Source: Nitrosomonas stercoris (lineage in GTDB: Bacteria > Pseudomonadota > Gammaproteobacteria > Burkholderiales > Nitrosomonadaceae). Taken from it: a stretch of 64,000 bases of DNA. Location: positions 1,798,001-1,862,000 of the forward strand of contig AP019755.1 in assembly GCA_006742785.1 (NCBI GenBank). The letters are read 5' to 3'. The position numbers and the translations under genes were made by a program. Below, piece by piece: positions 8,885 to 18,536 of this stretch (position 1 is the first letter of the stretch; the number at the start of each line of letters is the position of its first letter). Below the pieces are notes generated by a model. It did not search any database. It saw only the letters and a program-made list of their open reading frames with translations, and was not told the origin of the DNA.

Positions 8885-9856
8885 TTAATCTTCCGTTTGA
8901 GGCTGTTTCTTGGCGCGTGGGTGTGCTTGATCGTAAATTTTAGCCAGGTGTTGGAAATCCAGATGAGTATAAACTTGTGTGCTGCGAATGCTGCTATGGC
9001 CAAGCATTTCCTGAACAGCGCGTAGATCGCCGCTGGATTGCAGTAGATGGGAAGCAAATGAATGCCGCAGGGCATGCGGATGTACTCGGTCATTCAGCTG
9101 TTGTAGCTGCGCACGTTGTTTAAGGCGATATGCAATAGTGCGTGGATGAATACGACGACCTCGCTGAGAAAGAAATAGTGCGGTTTCGCCAGGCGTGAGC
9201 CACGTATCTCGTAGTGGTAACCAGGCACGTAATGCCTGTAGCGCCAATGCACCTACTGGTACGATCCGGGTCTTATTGCCTTTGCCGGTGACGCGTACCG
9301 TCCCTTCATCAAAGTCGATATCAATTGGCTGAAGTTGTGCCAGTTCGCTGAGACGCAAGCCAGATGAATAAAATAGCTCGAACATAGCCAAATCACGTGT
9401 TGTTAGTGCGTCGTCAGGATTAAAGTTGAGGAGTTGTGCGGCTTCATCGGGCGAGAGAGCATGCGGCAATTTTTGTGGTGATTTGGGCACACGTACCCCC
9501 AAACAGGGGTTATTAGAATGATGGTAATGGCGGATGAGATAACGGTAGAATCCGCGCCAGGCAGATAATGTACGCGCTAAGCTTCGACCAGAAAGTCCTT
9601 TGCTATGCAGCCGCGCGATGAAATAGCGGATGTCATGTGATCGCAATTGAATCACTGCTACATCAGTAATTTCGTGGTTGCTTTCAGCTGTTTCAGATTG
9701 TTGCGCTGCGATACTGTGTATCAAAGTGAGCAAATCACGCTGATAGCTACGTTGCGTGTTGGCAGCCAGGCTACGTGTACTGGCCAGATAAGCCAAATAT
9801 TTGCTCAGTAGCGGCGGGAGTGCTGGGTTAATTTGCTGATCAGATGGCAGATTCAC
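8885..9856 (-). CDS. xerC: Tyrosine recombinase XerC
   Basis: 323 residues. The N-terminal SAM-like core-binding domain (about 15-110) is followed by the catalytic domain with the full tyrosine-recombinase set: R168 (SSGLRLSEL), K192 (TGKGNKTR), H261 and R264 (HALRHSFASHLL), H287 (LGHSSI) and Y296 (STQVYTHLDF). XerC works with XerD at dif to resolve chromosome dimers. Its start overlaps the end of the DUF484 gene by 17 bases, the gene order seen near xerC in many proteobacteria. That context and the normal length favour XerC over an integron or phage integrase. An extra acidic stretch (about 52-68) is slightly longer than in E. coli XerC. Confidence 0.93.
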   Translation of the reverse strand: MNLPSDQQINPALPPLLSKYLAYLASTRSLAANTQRSYQRDLLTLIHSIAAQQSETAESNHEITDVAVIQLRSHDIRYFIARLHSKGLSGRSLARTLSAWRGFYRYLIRHYHHSNNPCLGVRVPKSPQKLPHALSPDEAAQLLNFNPDDALTTRDLAMFELFYSSGLRLSELAQLQPIDIDFDEGTVRVTGKGNKTRIVPVGALALQALRAWLPLRDTWLTPGETALFLSQRGRRIHPRTIAYRLKQRAQLQQLNDRVHPHALRHSFASHLLQSSGDLRAVQEMLGHSSIRSTQVYTHLDFQHLAKIYDQAHPRAKKQPQTED

Positions 9857-10544
9857 AGGTAGCTGTTGCTGCAGGATTTTGTTGTATCAAGCGGATTGTG
9901 ATATTACTGACGATGTCACCCAGTCGTTCCAAATAAAGTGTGCCCATATCAGGAAAAAAGCGTCCCACATCTGGGCTAGCTAGCACCAGTAAACCAAATC
10001 GAGTTTGTTTTTTCAGAGGAATAATAGCGAAAGATTGCAAATATTCAGCATCTTCCTCAAACCACTGTTTAATTTCATCATCAGCGGTTGGTCCACAATA
10101 AGGATGTTGCATGTCTTGTACCAGTGTATGGATAGTGTTACTGGCAGGATTAAATTCAGTAGAATCAGATTTTGTCGGTGTTGTGAACTCGTCGGTTTGC
10201 CACAAACGTAATGCGACATGTGAGATAGAAAAATCTTCACATAGCTGATATTGTATGCCGTGTAGCATCTCATGTAATGAATCGAAGTTCAGTAGGGTGA
10301 TAGTCAACTGATGCATTTTTTCACCAATCACATCATTTTTTTCTCCCATATCGACCAGCTCTTGTAGCCTATTTTGCAGCAGCTTATTTTTTTCGCGCAA
10401 TATTGCTACTTGGCGTTCATTAATTGAAATGGCGCGTCCTTCGTATGGATGCGGGAAACGAAGCGATTCGACCAAATCAGGATTTTCCTCAAAAAATTGT
10501 GGATGATCCTGCAGATATTGGATAATTTCCTCGGGTGTAGTCAT
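9840..10544 (-). CDS. DUF484 family protein (GAF-like), xerC partner gene
   Basis: 234 residues from the ATG at 10544, which begins MTTPEEIIQYLQDHPQFF; the frame is open to 10595 but that extension is not typical. The N-terminal motif (PEEI..YL..HP.FF..NPDL), the helical segment with ERQ...LREKNK and the later GAF-like alpha/beta part are the DUF484 pattern. No biochemical role is established. The family is usually encoded just before xerC, and translation here is coupled to xerC by a 17-bp overlap. No catalytic residues can be named. Confidence 0.85.
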   Translation of the reverse strand: MTTPEEIIQYLQDHPQFFEENPDLVESLRFPHPYEGRAISINERQVAILREKNKLLQNRLQELVDMGEKNDVIGEKMHQLTITLLNFDSLHEMLHGIQYQLCEDFSISHVALRLWQTDEFTTPTKSDSTEFNPASNTIHTLVQDMQHPYCGPTADDEIKQWFEEDAEYLQSFAIIPLKKQTRFGLLVLASPDVGRFFPDMGTLYLERLGDIVSNITIRLIQQNPAATATCESAI

Positions 10545-10801
10545 GGCGTTTATGTCATTGTTATATAGTGGGAATATCTTATCACGGTACAGCACTGTGT
10601 ACGCCTATGTCTATGTATGTTGGGCGAGTTGGCCGCTCCGTGTTTCTCAGGCATTGAATGTTAGATCAAGTGATACATATCGGCCTGCGACAATATGTCA
10701 CATTTTCAATCTATGTTTTTAAAGGCATAATCTTCTCATTGTTAAGGTTTTTGCTAACAGTTATGTTTTATCAATCACTACTTTTGTTTTCCTCCTCTAC
10801 T

Positions 10802-10844
10802 TGCCTGCCTTTTTATTTTTGATAAAGAAGCAGGCATTTTTTTT
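10802..10844 (+). terminator. Rho-independent terminator-like hairpin on the plus strand
   Basis: TGCCTGC (10802-10808) pairs with GCAGGCA (10830-10836) around a 21-nt A+T loop and is followed by eight T. The T tract lies on the plus strand, yet both neighbouring genes are on the minus strand. On the minus strand the same stem is not followed by T. It may still end the sensor kinase message weakly, but the better fit is to an unannotated plus-strand transcript. Confidence 0.6.
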
Positions 10845-10847
10845 AAT

Positions 10848-12233
10848 TTAGATATTTTTTACATTGTCTGCCGGAAAACTAAGAGTGGCAGTTAAACCTC
10901 CACCCATAGATTCAGAAATATGAATCGTTGCAGCATGTAATTGCACAATTTCTTGCACAATGGATAAACCCAATCCACATCCCCCATTAATAGCGCCGGG
11001 AATACGATAAAAGCGTTCGAAGATCTGAGTGCGTTCTTCAGGTGGAATACCTGGGCCATTATCTTCCACGGCCAGATAGGGATGGCCAGAATGCGTGCCA
11101 CTGCGTACGGTCACTGTGCTGCCGGCGGGGCAATAGCGCAATGCGTTATCTATTAAATTTCCCAGCGCTTCGCGTAGCATCCAGGCAATACCAGTAATGG
11201 TTGCGGGCTCAATTTCAAAGCCGAGATCAATATTTTTGGCCAGCGCACGATCGATAAAAGTAGAAGCGGAACTTTCAGCAAGCTCATGTAGGGCAACAGG
11301 CTGGAAAATTTGATTGGCAGCAGCAGCTGGTTCGGTTTGAGCGTAGATAAGTAGCTGAGTTACCAGATGGGCAATGCGTTCCACAGATTCTTCAATACGC
11401 ACTAAACGCTCTTCATTGCGCGGATATTTTCCTTCGGCTGCTACCAGTTCAATTTGGGTTTGTAGACCAGCCAATGGCGTGCGTAATTGGTGTGCAGCAT
11501 CAGATAAAAAACGTTGTTGGGCAGCGGTTGCCTGACGCAGTGATTCAAATAATTCGTTTAGCCGAGTGAGCATGGGACGAATTTCACGCGGGGCGTATTC
11601 AATATCCAGTGCGCGCAAATCACGTGGTGAGCGGCTGGCAATCTGATTTTCAATATGTCGCAATGGTATAAGGCCACGATGAACACCAAAATAAACAATC
11701 AATAGCGTTGCCGTAATCACCACTAGATTTGGCAGAGTAATGGCAACCAGTATGCGGCGACTGGCATGATTGCGCTCACGCATAGTTTCAGCGACAGTGA
11801 TCGTCATTTCATCACCATCGATAATAGCTCGATGCGTGGTTGCGCGAATTTTTTCACCGCGGTAGTTATCATCCACAAATGCTGGACGTTCATGTAATGA
11901 ACCGGGATAAATTGGCAAATCGGCATCGCCGGCGAGTAGTTGTTGCTCAGAATTGCGCACCGCAAAAAAAATCTTGTTCATGGCGTCGTAGCGCAGCATA
12001 GCCTCCGCCTCGGGCGATAGGTTTAATTGAGGACTGAGGCCAGCAGTGTGGATATAAACCACAATATCCAGTGCGGCGTTATTCAATGAATGATCGTAAG
12101 CAGTATTGGCGGTTTCTTGTGCCAGCCGGTAATCAAACAAAATGCTGACAATAAACACCACAATGAGCGGCAATAGTATCCACAAAAGCAATCTTTGCCG
12201 TAATCCTAGTGAGTGCACAGCTGTTAATTTCAT
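10848..12233 (-). CDS. Sensor histidine kinase of the metal-efflux operon (QseC/CzcS type)
   Basis: 461 residues. Membrane helix about 15-34, a periplasmic sensor domain (about 35-160, 2CSK_N-like), membrane helix about 162-185, a HAMP-like linker, dimerisation/phospho-acceptor helix with H248 (FLSDAAHQLRTPLAGL), and an ATPase domain with N box (LREALGNLIDNALRY), G1 (VEDNGPGIP), F box (ERFYR) and G2 (GCGLGLSIV). It phosphorylates the response regulator encoded upstream, which it overlaps by 4 bp. Its place at the end of the outer-membrane-factor/adaptor/pump operon indicates that it senses a periplasmic metal ion. The periplasmic domain has few His or Cys, so the ligand cannot be read. Confidence 0.88.
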   Translation of the reverse strand: MKLTAVHSLGLRQRLLLWILLPLIVVFIVSILFDYRLAQETANTAYDHSLNNAALDIVVYIHTAGLSPQLNLSPEAEAMLRYDAMNKIFFAVRNSEQQLLAGDADLPIYPGSLHERPAFVDDNYRGEKIRATTHRAIIDGDEMTITVAETMRERNHASRRILVAITLPNLVVITATLLIVYFGVHRGLIPLRHIENQIASRSPRDLRALDIEYAPREIRPMLTRLNELFESLRQATAAQQRFLSDAAHQLRTPLAGLQTQIELVAAEGKYPRNEERLVRIEESVERIAHLVTQLLIYAQTEPAAAANQIFQPVALHELAESSASTFIDRALAKNIDLGFEIEPATITGIAWMLREALGNLIDNALRYCPAGSTVTVRSGTHSGHPYLAVEDNGPGIPPEERTQIFERFYRIPGAINGGCGLGLSIVQEIVQLHAATIHISESMGGGLTATLSFPADNVKNI

Positions 12234-12901
12234 GAAATACTCTGATCAATACGATAACCAATGCCACGCACGGTGCGGATCTTGATGCCGCCTGGGTCAA
12301 TTTTGGCGCGCAATCGTGAAATATGTACCTCAATTGCATTAGGTGTAATGTGTTTATCCCAGCCGGTCAAGCTTTGTAGCAGCTTGTTCTTGCTGACGAC
12401 TTTCGGGGAAGCCATTAACAGAATTTCCAAGATAGTCCACTCGCGCGTGGTTAGCAATAACGGCTGGCCGTGCAAGGTTGCGGTATGCGTGGCGGTGTTT
12501 AGTATCAATTGATCATGCTGCAATTGAGAGCTGGTAACTGAATGAGTACGGCGAATCAGGGCACGAATGCGCGCAATGAGTTCCGGCAGACGAAAAGGTT
12601 TGGCCATGTAATCATCTGCTCCAATATTTAGCCCAGCAACCGTATCTTCCATACTGCCACGCGCAGTAAGAATCAGCACTGGCAGGCGCATTTGCTGATT
12701 GCGCAGGCGCTGTACCAAAGTCAAACCATCCATATCCGGTAAACCAATATCAATGATGACCAGATCAAAATTTTCCTCCCGCAAATGGATTTCTGCATGC
12801 TTGGCTGTACTGGCCACATCGGTGGTATAGCCAGCGTTGATTAAACCTTGTTTAATCCCACTAGCAACTAAAGAATCATCTTCTACGACTAAAATGCGCA
12901 T
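12230..12901 (-). CDS. OmpR-family response regulator of the metal-efflux operon (CzcR/CusR-like)
   Basis: 223 residues. Receiver domain with the acidic pocket (VEDD), phospho-acceptor D51 (IIDIGLPDMDG), LTA switch Thr (about T79) and K101 (MAKPF); then a winged-helix DNA-binding domain ending NAIEVHISRLRAKI and VRGIGYRI. It should activate its own operon on phosphorylation by the kinase whose gene overlaps it by 4 bp. It starts 5 bases after the pump gene's stop, so pump and regulator are cotranscribed and the circuit is autoregulated. Two palindromes upstream of the operon (18537-18564) are candidate binding sites. Confidence 0.9.
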   Translation of the reverse strand: MRILVVEDDSLVASGIKQGLINAGYTTDVASTAKHAEIHLREENFDLVIIDIGLPDMDGLTLVQRLRNQQMRLPVLILTARGSMEDTVAGLNIGADDYMAKPFRLPELIARIRALIRRTHSVTSSQLQHDQLILNTATHTATLHGQPLLLTTREWTILEILLMASPKVVSKNKLLQSLTGWDKHITPNAIEVHISRLRAKIDPGGIKIRTVRGIGYRIDQSIS

Positions 12902-12906
12902 GGTTC

Positions 12907-15900
12907 TTACGTATTGGCGGATTTGAATCGCACCAGGCGGTTAAATAATAAGGGCAGTAGCATCAAGGTAAAAAAAGTGGCAGAAATAATGCCACCAACA
13001 ATCACAACTGCAAATGGACGTTGAATTTCTGAACCAATGTCATGCGAAAGTGCAGCAGGTAATAGCCCCAATCCAGCCATTAATGCTGTCATTAAAATTG
13101 GGCGTAAACGCAGAATAGCGCCTTCTCGAATTGCTTCGGAGAATATTTTTCCTTGTCGCGATAAATTGACAATTTCTTCAACCATAATGACCCCATTTTG
13201 TACAGCAATGCCTGATACTGCAATAAAGCCAACCGCTGCTGAAATGGATAAATGTAGGCCAGCAAGCGCCAGGCCAATGAATCCACCGATGAGCGTCAAC
13301 GGAGCAATTAATAGAATAATCAGTGCTGCTCGAACAGATTTGAATGCCCAAAATAACAGTACAAAAATACCTAACAAGCTAGCGGGAACAATGATCAGCA
13401 GGCGTTGCATCGCACGTTGTTGATTTTCAAATTGTCCCCCCCAGGTAATTTGATAGCCGGGCAATAAATGAATCTGTTCGGCTACTTTTTGCTGTGCTTC
13501 ACGTACGAAACTACCTTGATCGCGTCCACGCAGATTGGCTCTGACGGAAACCACGCGGCTGCCTGCTTCACGGGCAATACGCGATGCACCTTGACGAACC
13601 TCAATCTTGGCCAATTCACCTAGTGTTAGGAAAGCACCCGGTTTGTCGGGAATCGCGACTCGCAAGCTAGCAATGTCGCTTACGGTATTGCGATGATCCA
13701 TTGCCAGACGTACGTTAATATTGAAAAATCGTTCGCCTTCGTAAAAATTGGTGACATTGTTGCCGCCAAATGCAGTCTGGAAAAGATGGTTAATATCTGC
13801 GATGCGCATGCCATAACGTGCCAATTTCTGTCGATCCGGTGTCACGGTTACTTCGGTTTGTCCACCTGCTCTGATAGCAGCTACATCCGCTGCTCCAGGG
13901 ATGCGATTAAGCAACGAGACAATTTGTTCAGCTTTGTCTTCCAGAATATTGAGATCAGGACCAAGTAACTTGATTGCTATCTCACCTTTCACACCCGATA
14001 ACGCTTCTTCTACGTTATCTTGGATAACTTGCGAAAAATTGGTCGGCAAACCCGGAATCACTTTGAGTTCATGCGACATATCAGCAACCAGCGCTTCCTT
14101 GGAAGCGAAACGCCACTGGTGGCGTGGAATGAGATCAATCAAAATTTCCATACTGTTGGCACCTTTGGGTTCGGTACCGTCATCTGTGCGCCCAATTTGC
14201 GAAACAATTGTTTTGACTTCTGGATAGGTCGTCAACTTCATGCGAATGGCGCGTTCAATTTCTCTGGATTGTTCCAGATGAATAGAAGGTGGCAATTCTA
14301 CGGTGAGCCAAATATTACCTTCATCAAGCTTGGGTAAAAATTCTGTGCCGATAAGCGGCAACAAGGACAAAGCGCCTACCAGCGCACTAAGAGTGATGCC
14401 AAGCACTAGACGAGGACGAGTTTCTACCCAATCGAGTAGGCGGCGATAGTTAGCTTGTAGACGTTCCATCCAAACCAAATGAGGTTCGTGAATGGTGCCG
14501 CGCTGTAGTAAATAGGAGAGGAGGGCGGGAACTAGTGTCAGAGTCAGAATAATAGCGCCAATAAGTGCAAAAGAAAGTGTGAAGGCGACTGGTGAAAAAA
14601 TCTTGCCTTCTGCGCGTTCAAAGGTAAAAATAGGCACAAAAGCCAAAATGATAATGGCTTTGGAGAACAAAATAGGTTTGCCCAGGCTGGTAGTGGTTTT
14701 GCGTAATATACCTGTGCGCCATTTGCCTGCATCATGCCCAGATACTGGGCCCTTCTGCAGCATGAGTTGTACCATGAGTGCTTCTACCAATACCACAGCG
14801 CTATCGATAATAATGCCAAAATCGATTGCCCCCAATGAAATGAGATTAGCTGAAACGCCACGCGCATTCATCATGATAAAAGCGAATAGCAGGGTGAGAG
14901 GAATAATACTGGCTACAATTAGGGAAGTACGCCAATCACGCAAAAACACAATGAGCACAGCGATAACCAGCAATGCGCCAAATAACAGATTCTTGCCAAC
15001 GGTTGCTGTCGTGTGATTAACCAGCTGGGTACGTTCATAAATAGGCTTGATTTGTACACCAGGTGGCAGATTGGGATCACTATTGAGCTCGTCAATCCGT
15101 TGTTTCAGTGTCTGGATGATTTTGCCAGGATCGCTGCCTTTAAGCATGACAACGACGCCGGCAATAATAGAATCATCATTGACCATGGTTCCATCTGCAT
15201 CGCGTTGCGCGAGTGAAACAATCCCGGAAGGGGTTTGTTCACCAATCTGAACTTGCGCTACATCTCCCACAGTGATGGCTTTGCCATCATGCGCCACAAT
15301 GACAGTGGCAGCAACGTCTTCCAGTGTTCGAAACAATCCTATTGCACGCAATACCAAACCTTCACTACCACGTTGCATAATGCCGCCGCCGGTATTGGCA
15401 TTGTTTTCACTTAGCGCCTGACTGACTTGATCCAGTGTTAATTGATATTTATAGAGCGCGTTGGGATCTACTCTGACTTGAATTTTCTTAACAGCGCCGC
15501 CAAAGCTGATAACGTCGGCCACTCCGGCTACCCGGCGCAATTGTGGACGGATGACCCAATCCTGGATGGCACGCACTTCATACAAAGGTAAATCAGCAGG
15601 TGCGTCTACCACATAGCGATAGATTTCTCCAACGGCAGTGGTAAGTGGTGCCAGTTCGGGCGTGATGCCTTCTGGCAGCGCAGCCGTTTGCAGTTTTTCC
15701 AGCACCTGTGCACGTGCCAGTCGATCTTCAGTACCGTCAGCAAAAGTCATGGTAACAACGGATAAGCCAGTGATGGAGAGTGAACGTACTTGAGTGAGTT
15801 GTGGAATGCCACTCATCTCGCGTTCAATCGGAATCGTCACGCTACGCTCCACTTCTTCTGGTGCTTGTCCAGCAACTTGCGTGATCACTTCTACTTGTAC

Positions 15901-16032
15901 ATCCTGGACATCAGGGAAAGCTTCAATCGGCAATTCAATAAAAGCGCGGATACCAACAATCAGTAGCGCTGTAACCATAACCAGCACAAACAAACGCTGT
16001 TTGATCGAGAAAATTATCAACTGGCGCAACAT
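12907..16032 (-). CDS. Heavy-metal efflux RND pump, CzcA/CusA family
   Basis: 1041 residues, the usual length for HME-RND pumps. It has an N-terminal helix followed by FIELPIEAFPDVQDVQVEV (the family's PDV signature), two large periplasmic loops and twelve membrane helices. The fourth helix reads AIDFGIIIDSAVVLVE. The two Asp and the Glu are the proton-relay and metal residues of pumps for divalent cations (Zn/Co/Cd/Ni); Cu/Ag pumps have a different motif there. It would export metal from the periplasm or cytoplasm through the adaptor and outer-membrane factor encoded just upstream. One base separates it from the adaptor gene. The metal is inferred only as divalent. Confidence 0.92.
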   Translation of the reverse strand: MLRQLIIFSIKQRLFVLVMVTALLIVGIRAFIELPIEAFPDVQDVQVEVITQVAGQAPEEVERSVTIPIEREMSGIPQLTQVRSLSITGLSVVTMTFADGTEDRLARAQVLEKLQTAALPEGITPELAPLTTAVGEIYRYVVDAPADLPLYEVRAIQDWVIRPQLRRVAGVADVISFGGAVKKIQVRVDPNALYKYQLTLDQVSQALSENNANTGGGIMQRGSEGLVLRAIGLFRTLEDVAATVIVAHDGKAITVGDVAQVQIGEQTPSGIVSLAQRDADGTMVNDDSIIAGVVVMLKGSDPGKIIQTLKQRIDELNSDPNLPPGVQIKPIYERTQLVNHTTATVGKNLLFGALLVIAVLIVFLRDWRTSLIVASIIPLTLLFAFIMMNARGVSANLISLGAIDFGIIIDSAVVLVEALMVQLMLQKGPVSGHDAGKWRTGILRKTTTSLGKPILFSKAIIILAFVPIFTFERAEGKIFSPVAFTLSFALIGAIILTLTLVPALLSYLLQRGTIHEPHLVWMERLQANYRRLLDWVETRPRLVLGITLSALVGALSLLPLIGTEFLPKLDEGNIWLTVELPPSIHLEQSREIERAIRMKLTTYPEVKTIVSQIGRTDDGTEPKGANSMEILIDLIPRHQWRFASKEALVADMSHELKVIPGLPTNFSQVIQDNVEEALSGVKGEIAIKLLGPDLNILEDKAEQIVSLLNRIPGAADVAAIRAGGQTEVTVTPDRQKLARYGMRIADINHLFQTAFGGNNVTNFYEGERFFNINVRLAMDHRNTVSDIASLRVAIPDKPGAFLTLGELAKIEVRQGASRIAREAGSRVVSVRANLRGRDQGSFVREAQQKVAEQIHLLPGYQITWGGQFENQQRAMQRLLIIVPASLLGIFVLLFWAFKSVRAALIILLIAPLTLIGGFIGLALAGLHLSISAAVGFIAVSGIAVQNGVIMVEEIVNLSRQGKIFSEAIREGAILRLRPILMTALMAGLGLLPAALSHDIGSEIQRPFAVVIVGGIISATFFTLMLLPLLFNRLVRFKSANT

Positions 16033-16033
16033 A

Positions 16034-17197
16034 TTAATTCCGGGCTGCTAGCTCGGAGGCCAACAGCATCGTGCCGTCAATGACGACATTTTCTCCTGCT
16101 TCTACGCCGCCGTTGCCAGGTTGTAGCCAAACAGATTCTGCATCCTGAAAAGCAATGTGAATACGGCGCCGGACAAATGTTCCTGGTTCTGTTTCAACAA
16201 ATACGGTTGGATGGATTCCTCCGGTAATAATGGCTTCTGCGGGTAAATGCACTACATTGTCTGCTTTTGGATCAATTAACAGTGCACGTGCGAACATTTC
16301 TGGGCGTAGCAAACCATCCGGATTTTCTATTTCTGCGCGTACGCGTATGCGGCGTACATTAGGATCCAATACCGGCGCGATGCGAGTAATGGTGGCCAGA
16401 AAGGATTGATCTGGGTAGGCATCAAAATTCAGCAGTATTGGGTTGCCTCTTTGTATACGGCTAATCAAGCGTTCTGGCACATCCACCAACACCCATAAAT
16501 GAGACAAGTCAGAAATGACAAATAAAGGTGTGGCAATATCTGGGCGGACTTCCAGTCCGGGATTGGCTTGGCGATCGGCAACTGTGCCAGCGATAGGAGC
16601 GTACAGTACCAGCAGCTCATCTTGCATCTTGCCACCCGGTACCAGGTTCTTGACGCGTAATTGTGCGCGTTCAACTTCTGCAGCAGCAATTTGCCAATCT
16701 GCACGTGCACTTTCAACATCACGCCGGGCAATTGCTTCTCCCGCCCAAAGTTCGCGTGCTCGTTTGTAAGCTAGTTGCTTGTAGTTAGCATCTGCCTTGG
16801 CCTTGTGCAGATCAGCAATGGCTGCACCAAAATCAGGAGAATCCAGTGTGGCTAAAGGCGCTCCTACTGTCACCTGATCACCAATTTCAGCATGTAATTG
16901 CAAAATTCTGCCTGCTACTGCGGGGCTGATGCGGGCAGTTAGATTTTCTGCCAGTGCTAGTTTAGCTGCCAGAGGTTCACTGACGGGTAGTAAGGAAGAA
17001 ATTGCTGACTTGATTTTAATATAAGCAAGCTGGGCAGCTCCTGGTGGAAAAATTAGTTGATTGCGTGTATGGCTAGGTACAGTGTTTGCAGGTGTTGGCT
17101 CAATTGCAATTTGATTAAAGTATTGATGGCCATTGACGCCCGCAGTAATAAGCACCAGCAAAATAATGATTGTTTTGCGTACCTGAGAGGAGGTCAT
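16034..17197 (-). CDS. RND efflux periplasmic adaptor subunit (CzcB/CusB-like)
   Basis: 387 residues. An N-terminal hydrophobic segment (about 8-25) anchors or exports it. The lipoyl half-motifs are ISPAVAGRILQLHAEIGDQV and LYAPIAGTVADRQ, flanking a helical hairpin (about 130-190) rich in Ala, Lys and Arg. Beta-barrel and membrane-proximal parts follow (DVPERLISRIQRG, LPAEAIITGG). It links the inner-membrane pump to the outer-membrane factor. The start overlaps the stop of the outer-membrane-factor gene by 4 bp (ATGA). It has no N-terminal metal-binding His cluster of the kind seen in some CzcB proteins. Confidence 0.9.
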   Translation of the reverse strand: MTSSQVRKTIIILLVLITAGVNGHQYFNQIAIEPTPANTVPSHTRNQLIFPPGAAQLAYIKIKSAISSLLPVSEPLAAKLALAENLTARISPAVAGRILQLHAEIGDQVTVGAPLATLDSPDFGAAIADLHKAKADANYKQLAYKRARELWAGEAIARRDVESARADWQIAAAEVERAQLRVKNLVPGGKMQDELLVLYAPIAGTVADRQANPGLEVRPDIATPLFVISDLSHLWVLVDVPERLISRIQRGNPILLNFDAYPDQSFLATITRIAPVLDPNVRRIRVRAEIENPDGLLRPEMFARALLIDPKADNVVHLPAEAIITGGIHPTVFVETEPGTFVRRRIHIAFQDAESVWLQPGNGGVEAGENVVIDGTMLLASELAARN

Positions 17198-18501
17198 GAG
17201 GCAGGTTCCTCCTGTGTTGGAGATAAATTGATTTCCAGAGCAGCATCCAGTGTGGCGCGAGCACGTGCCAAATCGCCGCGCGCTTGTAGCGTATCCAATT
17301 CGGCGGTACGCAGAAGGCGTTGTGCATCCAAAAATTCTAATGCGCTAATTGCTCCCTTGCTGAAGGCCAATTCAGCTGCATTGGCTGTGCGCCGAGCGGC
17401 AGGTAAGGCTTGTTCTTGCAAGGTACGCCAGCGATCATTGGCCCGCCGTAAGGCATCGGAAAACTGATTGATTTCTGCTTGTATGCGGGCACGAATGGCA
17501 TTGAGTTGTTCTTCTGCTAATGCCAGTTCGGCATAGGCACGGCGAATATCCCCTTTAAAGTGGTTGCCAAGAAACAGTGGCACAGATACACCCAGTCCGA
17601 GCGCATTGCGAGGCTGAGTTTCGTCAGCTGGCAAACGTTCATATAGCAAACTCACGGTTACATCTCGGGTGCGTTTGGCTTGCGCTAATTCAACAGCACG
17701 CCGAGCTGCTTCAACTCGCACTTCAGCAGCCAGTGTATCCGGGCGTTGGGTAATGATAGTGTCAAGCGCAGTGGGCTCAGGAGGATTGATTTTTGCTGCC
17801 GGCCAATCACCGCGTGTGCTGATTTGTAAAGCATGCTCTTCATCGGCCAGCAAAATGGCTAGTGTAGTGCGTGCCTGTGATAACTTATCTTCCGCACTGC
17901 GCACGTTAGCGTGGGCACGAGCCGTGTCTGCTTCAAATCTGCCCAGATCAGCGCCGGATAAATCGCCGGCACGAAAACGCCGTCTGGCAAGCGTCAATAT
18001 ACTTTCTGATTGGTTGGCAATAATGGCGTGCAGTTCGACATTATGTTCAGCTAATTTGAGCGCAAACCAGGCATGGTGTGTATTCAATCGAATTTGGCGT
18101 AAGGTATCATCAAAATCAAGGCGTGTTGCGGTCAATTCATTATCTGCCTGCGCCATGCGAAGGGCGCGTTTTCCACCGCGTTCAAACGTTTGCTCAATAC
18201 GGATTTCGCTTTCTGTTGGCGTTCTAGAACTGAATGCCGCAGTAGGGTCGGTTTTCAGATTGAGATGGCTCACGCCAACTGATAATGTTGGATTGGGATA
18301 AGCCGCAGCGTTGTATGTTTCCGCTGTTGCTGCTGCGATGTTGTGTTGGGCGAAGCGTAAATGACGATTATGCGCAAGTGCTCGCTGTTCTGCTTCTTCT
18401 AGGCTGATAGCAAGATCGCGCGCCAAGCTATTGCTAGGGGCGGCGGTACCTACGCTCAAGATTAATAAGGTTACGCACCACAGGATGCCGGATTTCCACA
18501 T
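17194..18501 (-). CDS. TolC-family outer-membrane factor (CzcC-like)
   Basis: 435 residues from ATG 18501; a TTG at 18525 would add eight. Neither has a good Shine-Dalgarno, but the ATG places the signal peptide (about 1-25, ILWCVTLLILSVGTA) in the normal position. The mature protein is mainly long amphipathic helices with the OEP pattern in two halves: YPNPTLSVGVSHL and FERGGKRALRMAQADNEL in the first, and DTLAAEVRVEAARRAVELA and LGLGVSVPLFLGNHFKGD in the second. It forms the outer-membrane and periplasmic tunnel for the RND pump. First gene of the five-gene operon, transcribed away from the DUF3617 gene. Confidence 0.88.
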   Translation of the reverse strand: MWKSGILWCVTLLILSVGTAAPSNSLARDLAISLEEAEQRALAHNRHLRFAQHNIAAATAETYNAAAYPNPTLSVGVSHLNLKTDPTAAFSSRTPTESEIRIEQTFERGGKRALRMAQADNELTATRLDFDDTLRQIRLNTHHAWFALKLAEHNVELHAIIANQSESILTLARRRFRAGDLSGADLGRFEADTARAHANVRSAEDKLSQARTTLAILLADEEHALQISTRGDWPAAKINPPEPTALDTIITQRPDTLAAEVRVEAARRAVELAQAKRTRDVTVSLLYERLPADETQPRNALGLGVSVPLFLGNHFKGDIRRAYAELALAEEQLNAIRARIQAEINQFSDALRRANDRWRTLQEQALPAARRTANAAELAFSKGAISALEFLDAQRLLRTAELDTLQARGDLARARATLDAALEINLSPTQEEPAS

Positions 18502-18536
18502 GGCGATAAATATAGTCGGCAGCAACTTTCATTTGC

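Noticed and set aside
8885-9856. Phage or integron integrase instead of XerC
   Set aside because: Length, linkage to DUF484 and the R-K-H-R-H-Y spacing match XerC. No att repeats or cassettes are nearby.
12907-16032. Cu/Ag-specific CusA pump
   Set aside because: The fourth-helix motif DFGIIIDSAVVLVE has the acidic residues of divalent-metal pumps, and no CusF-like gene follows.
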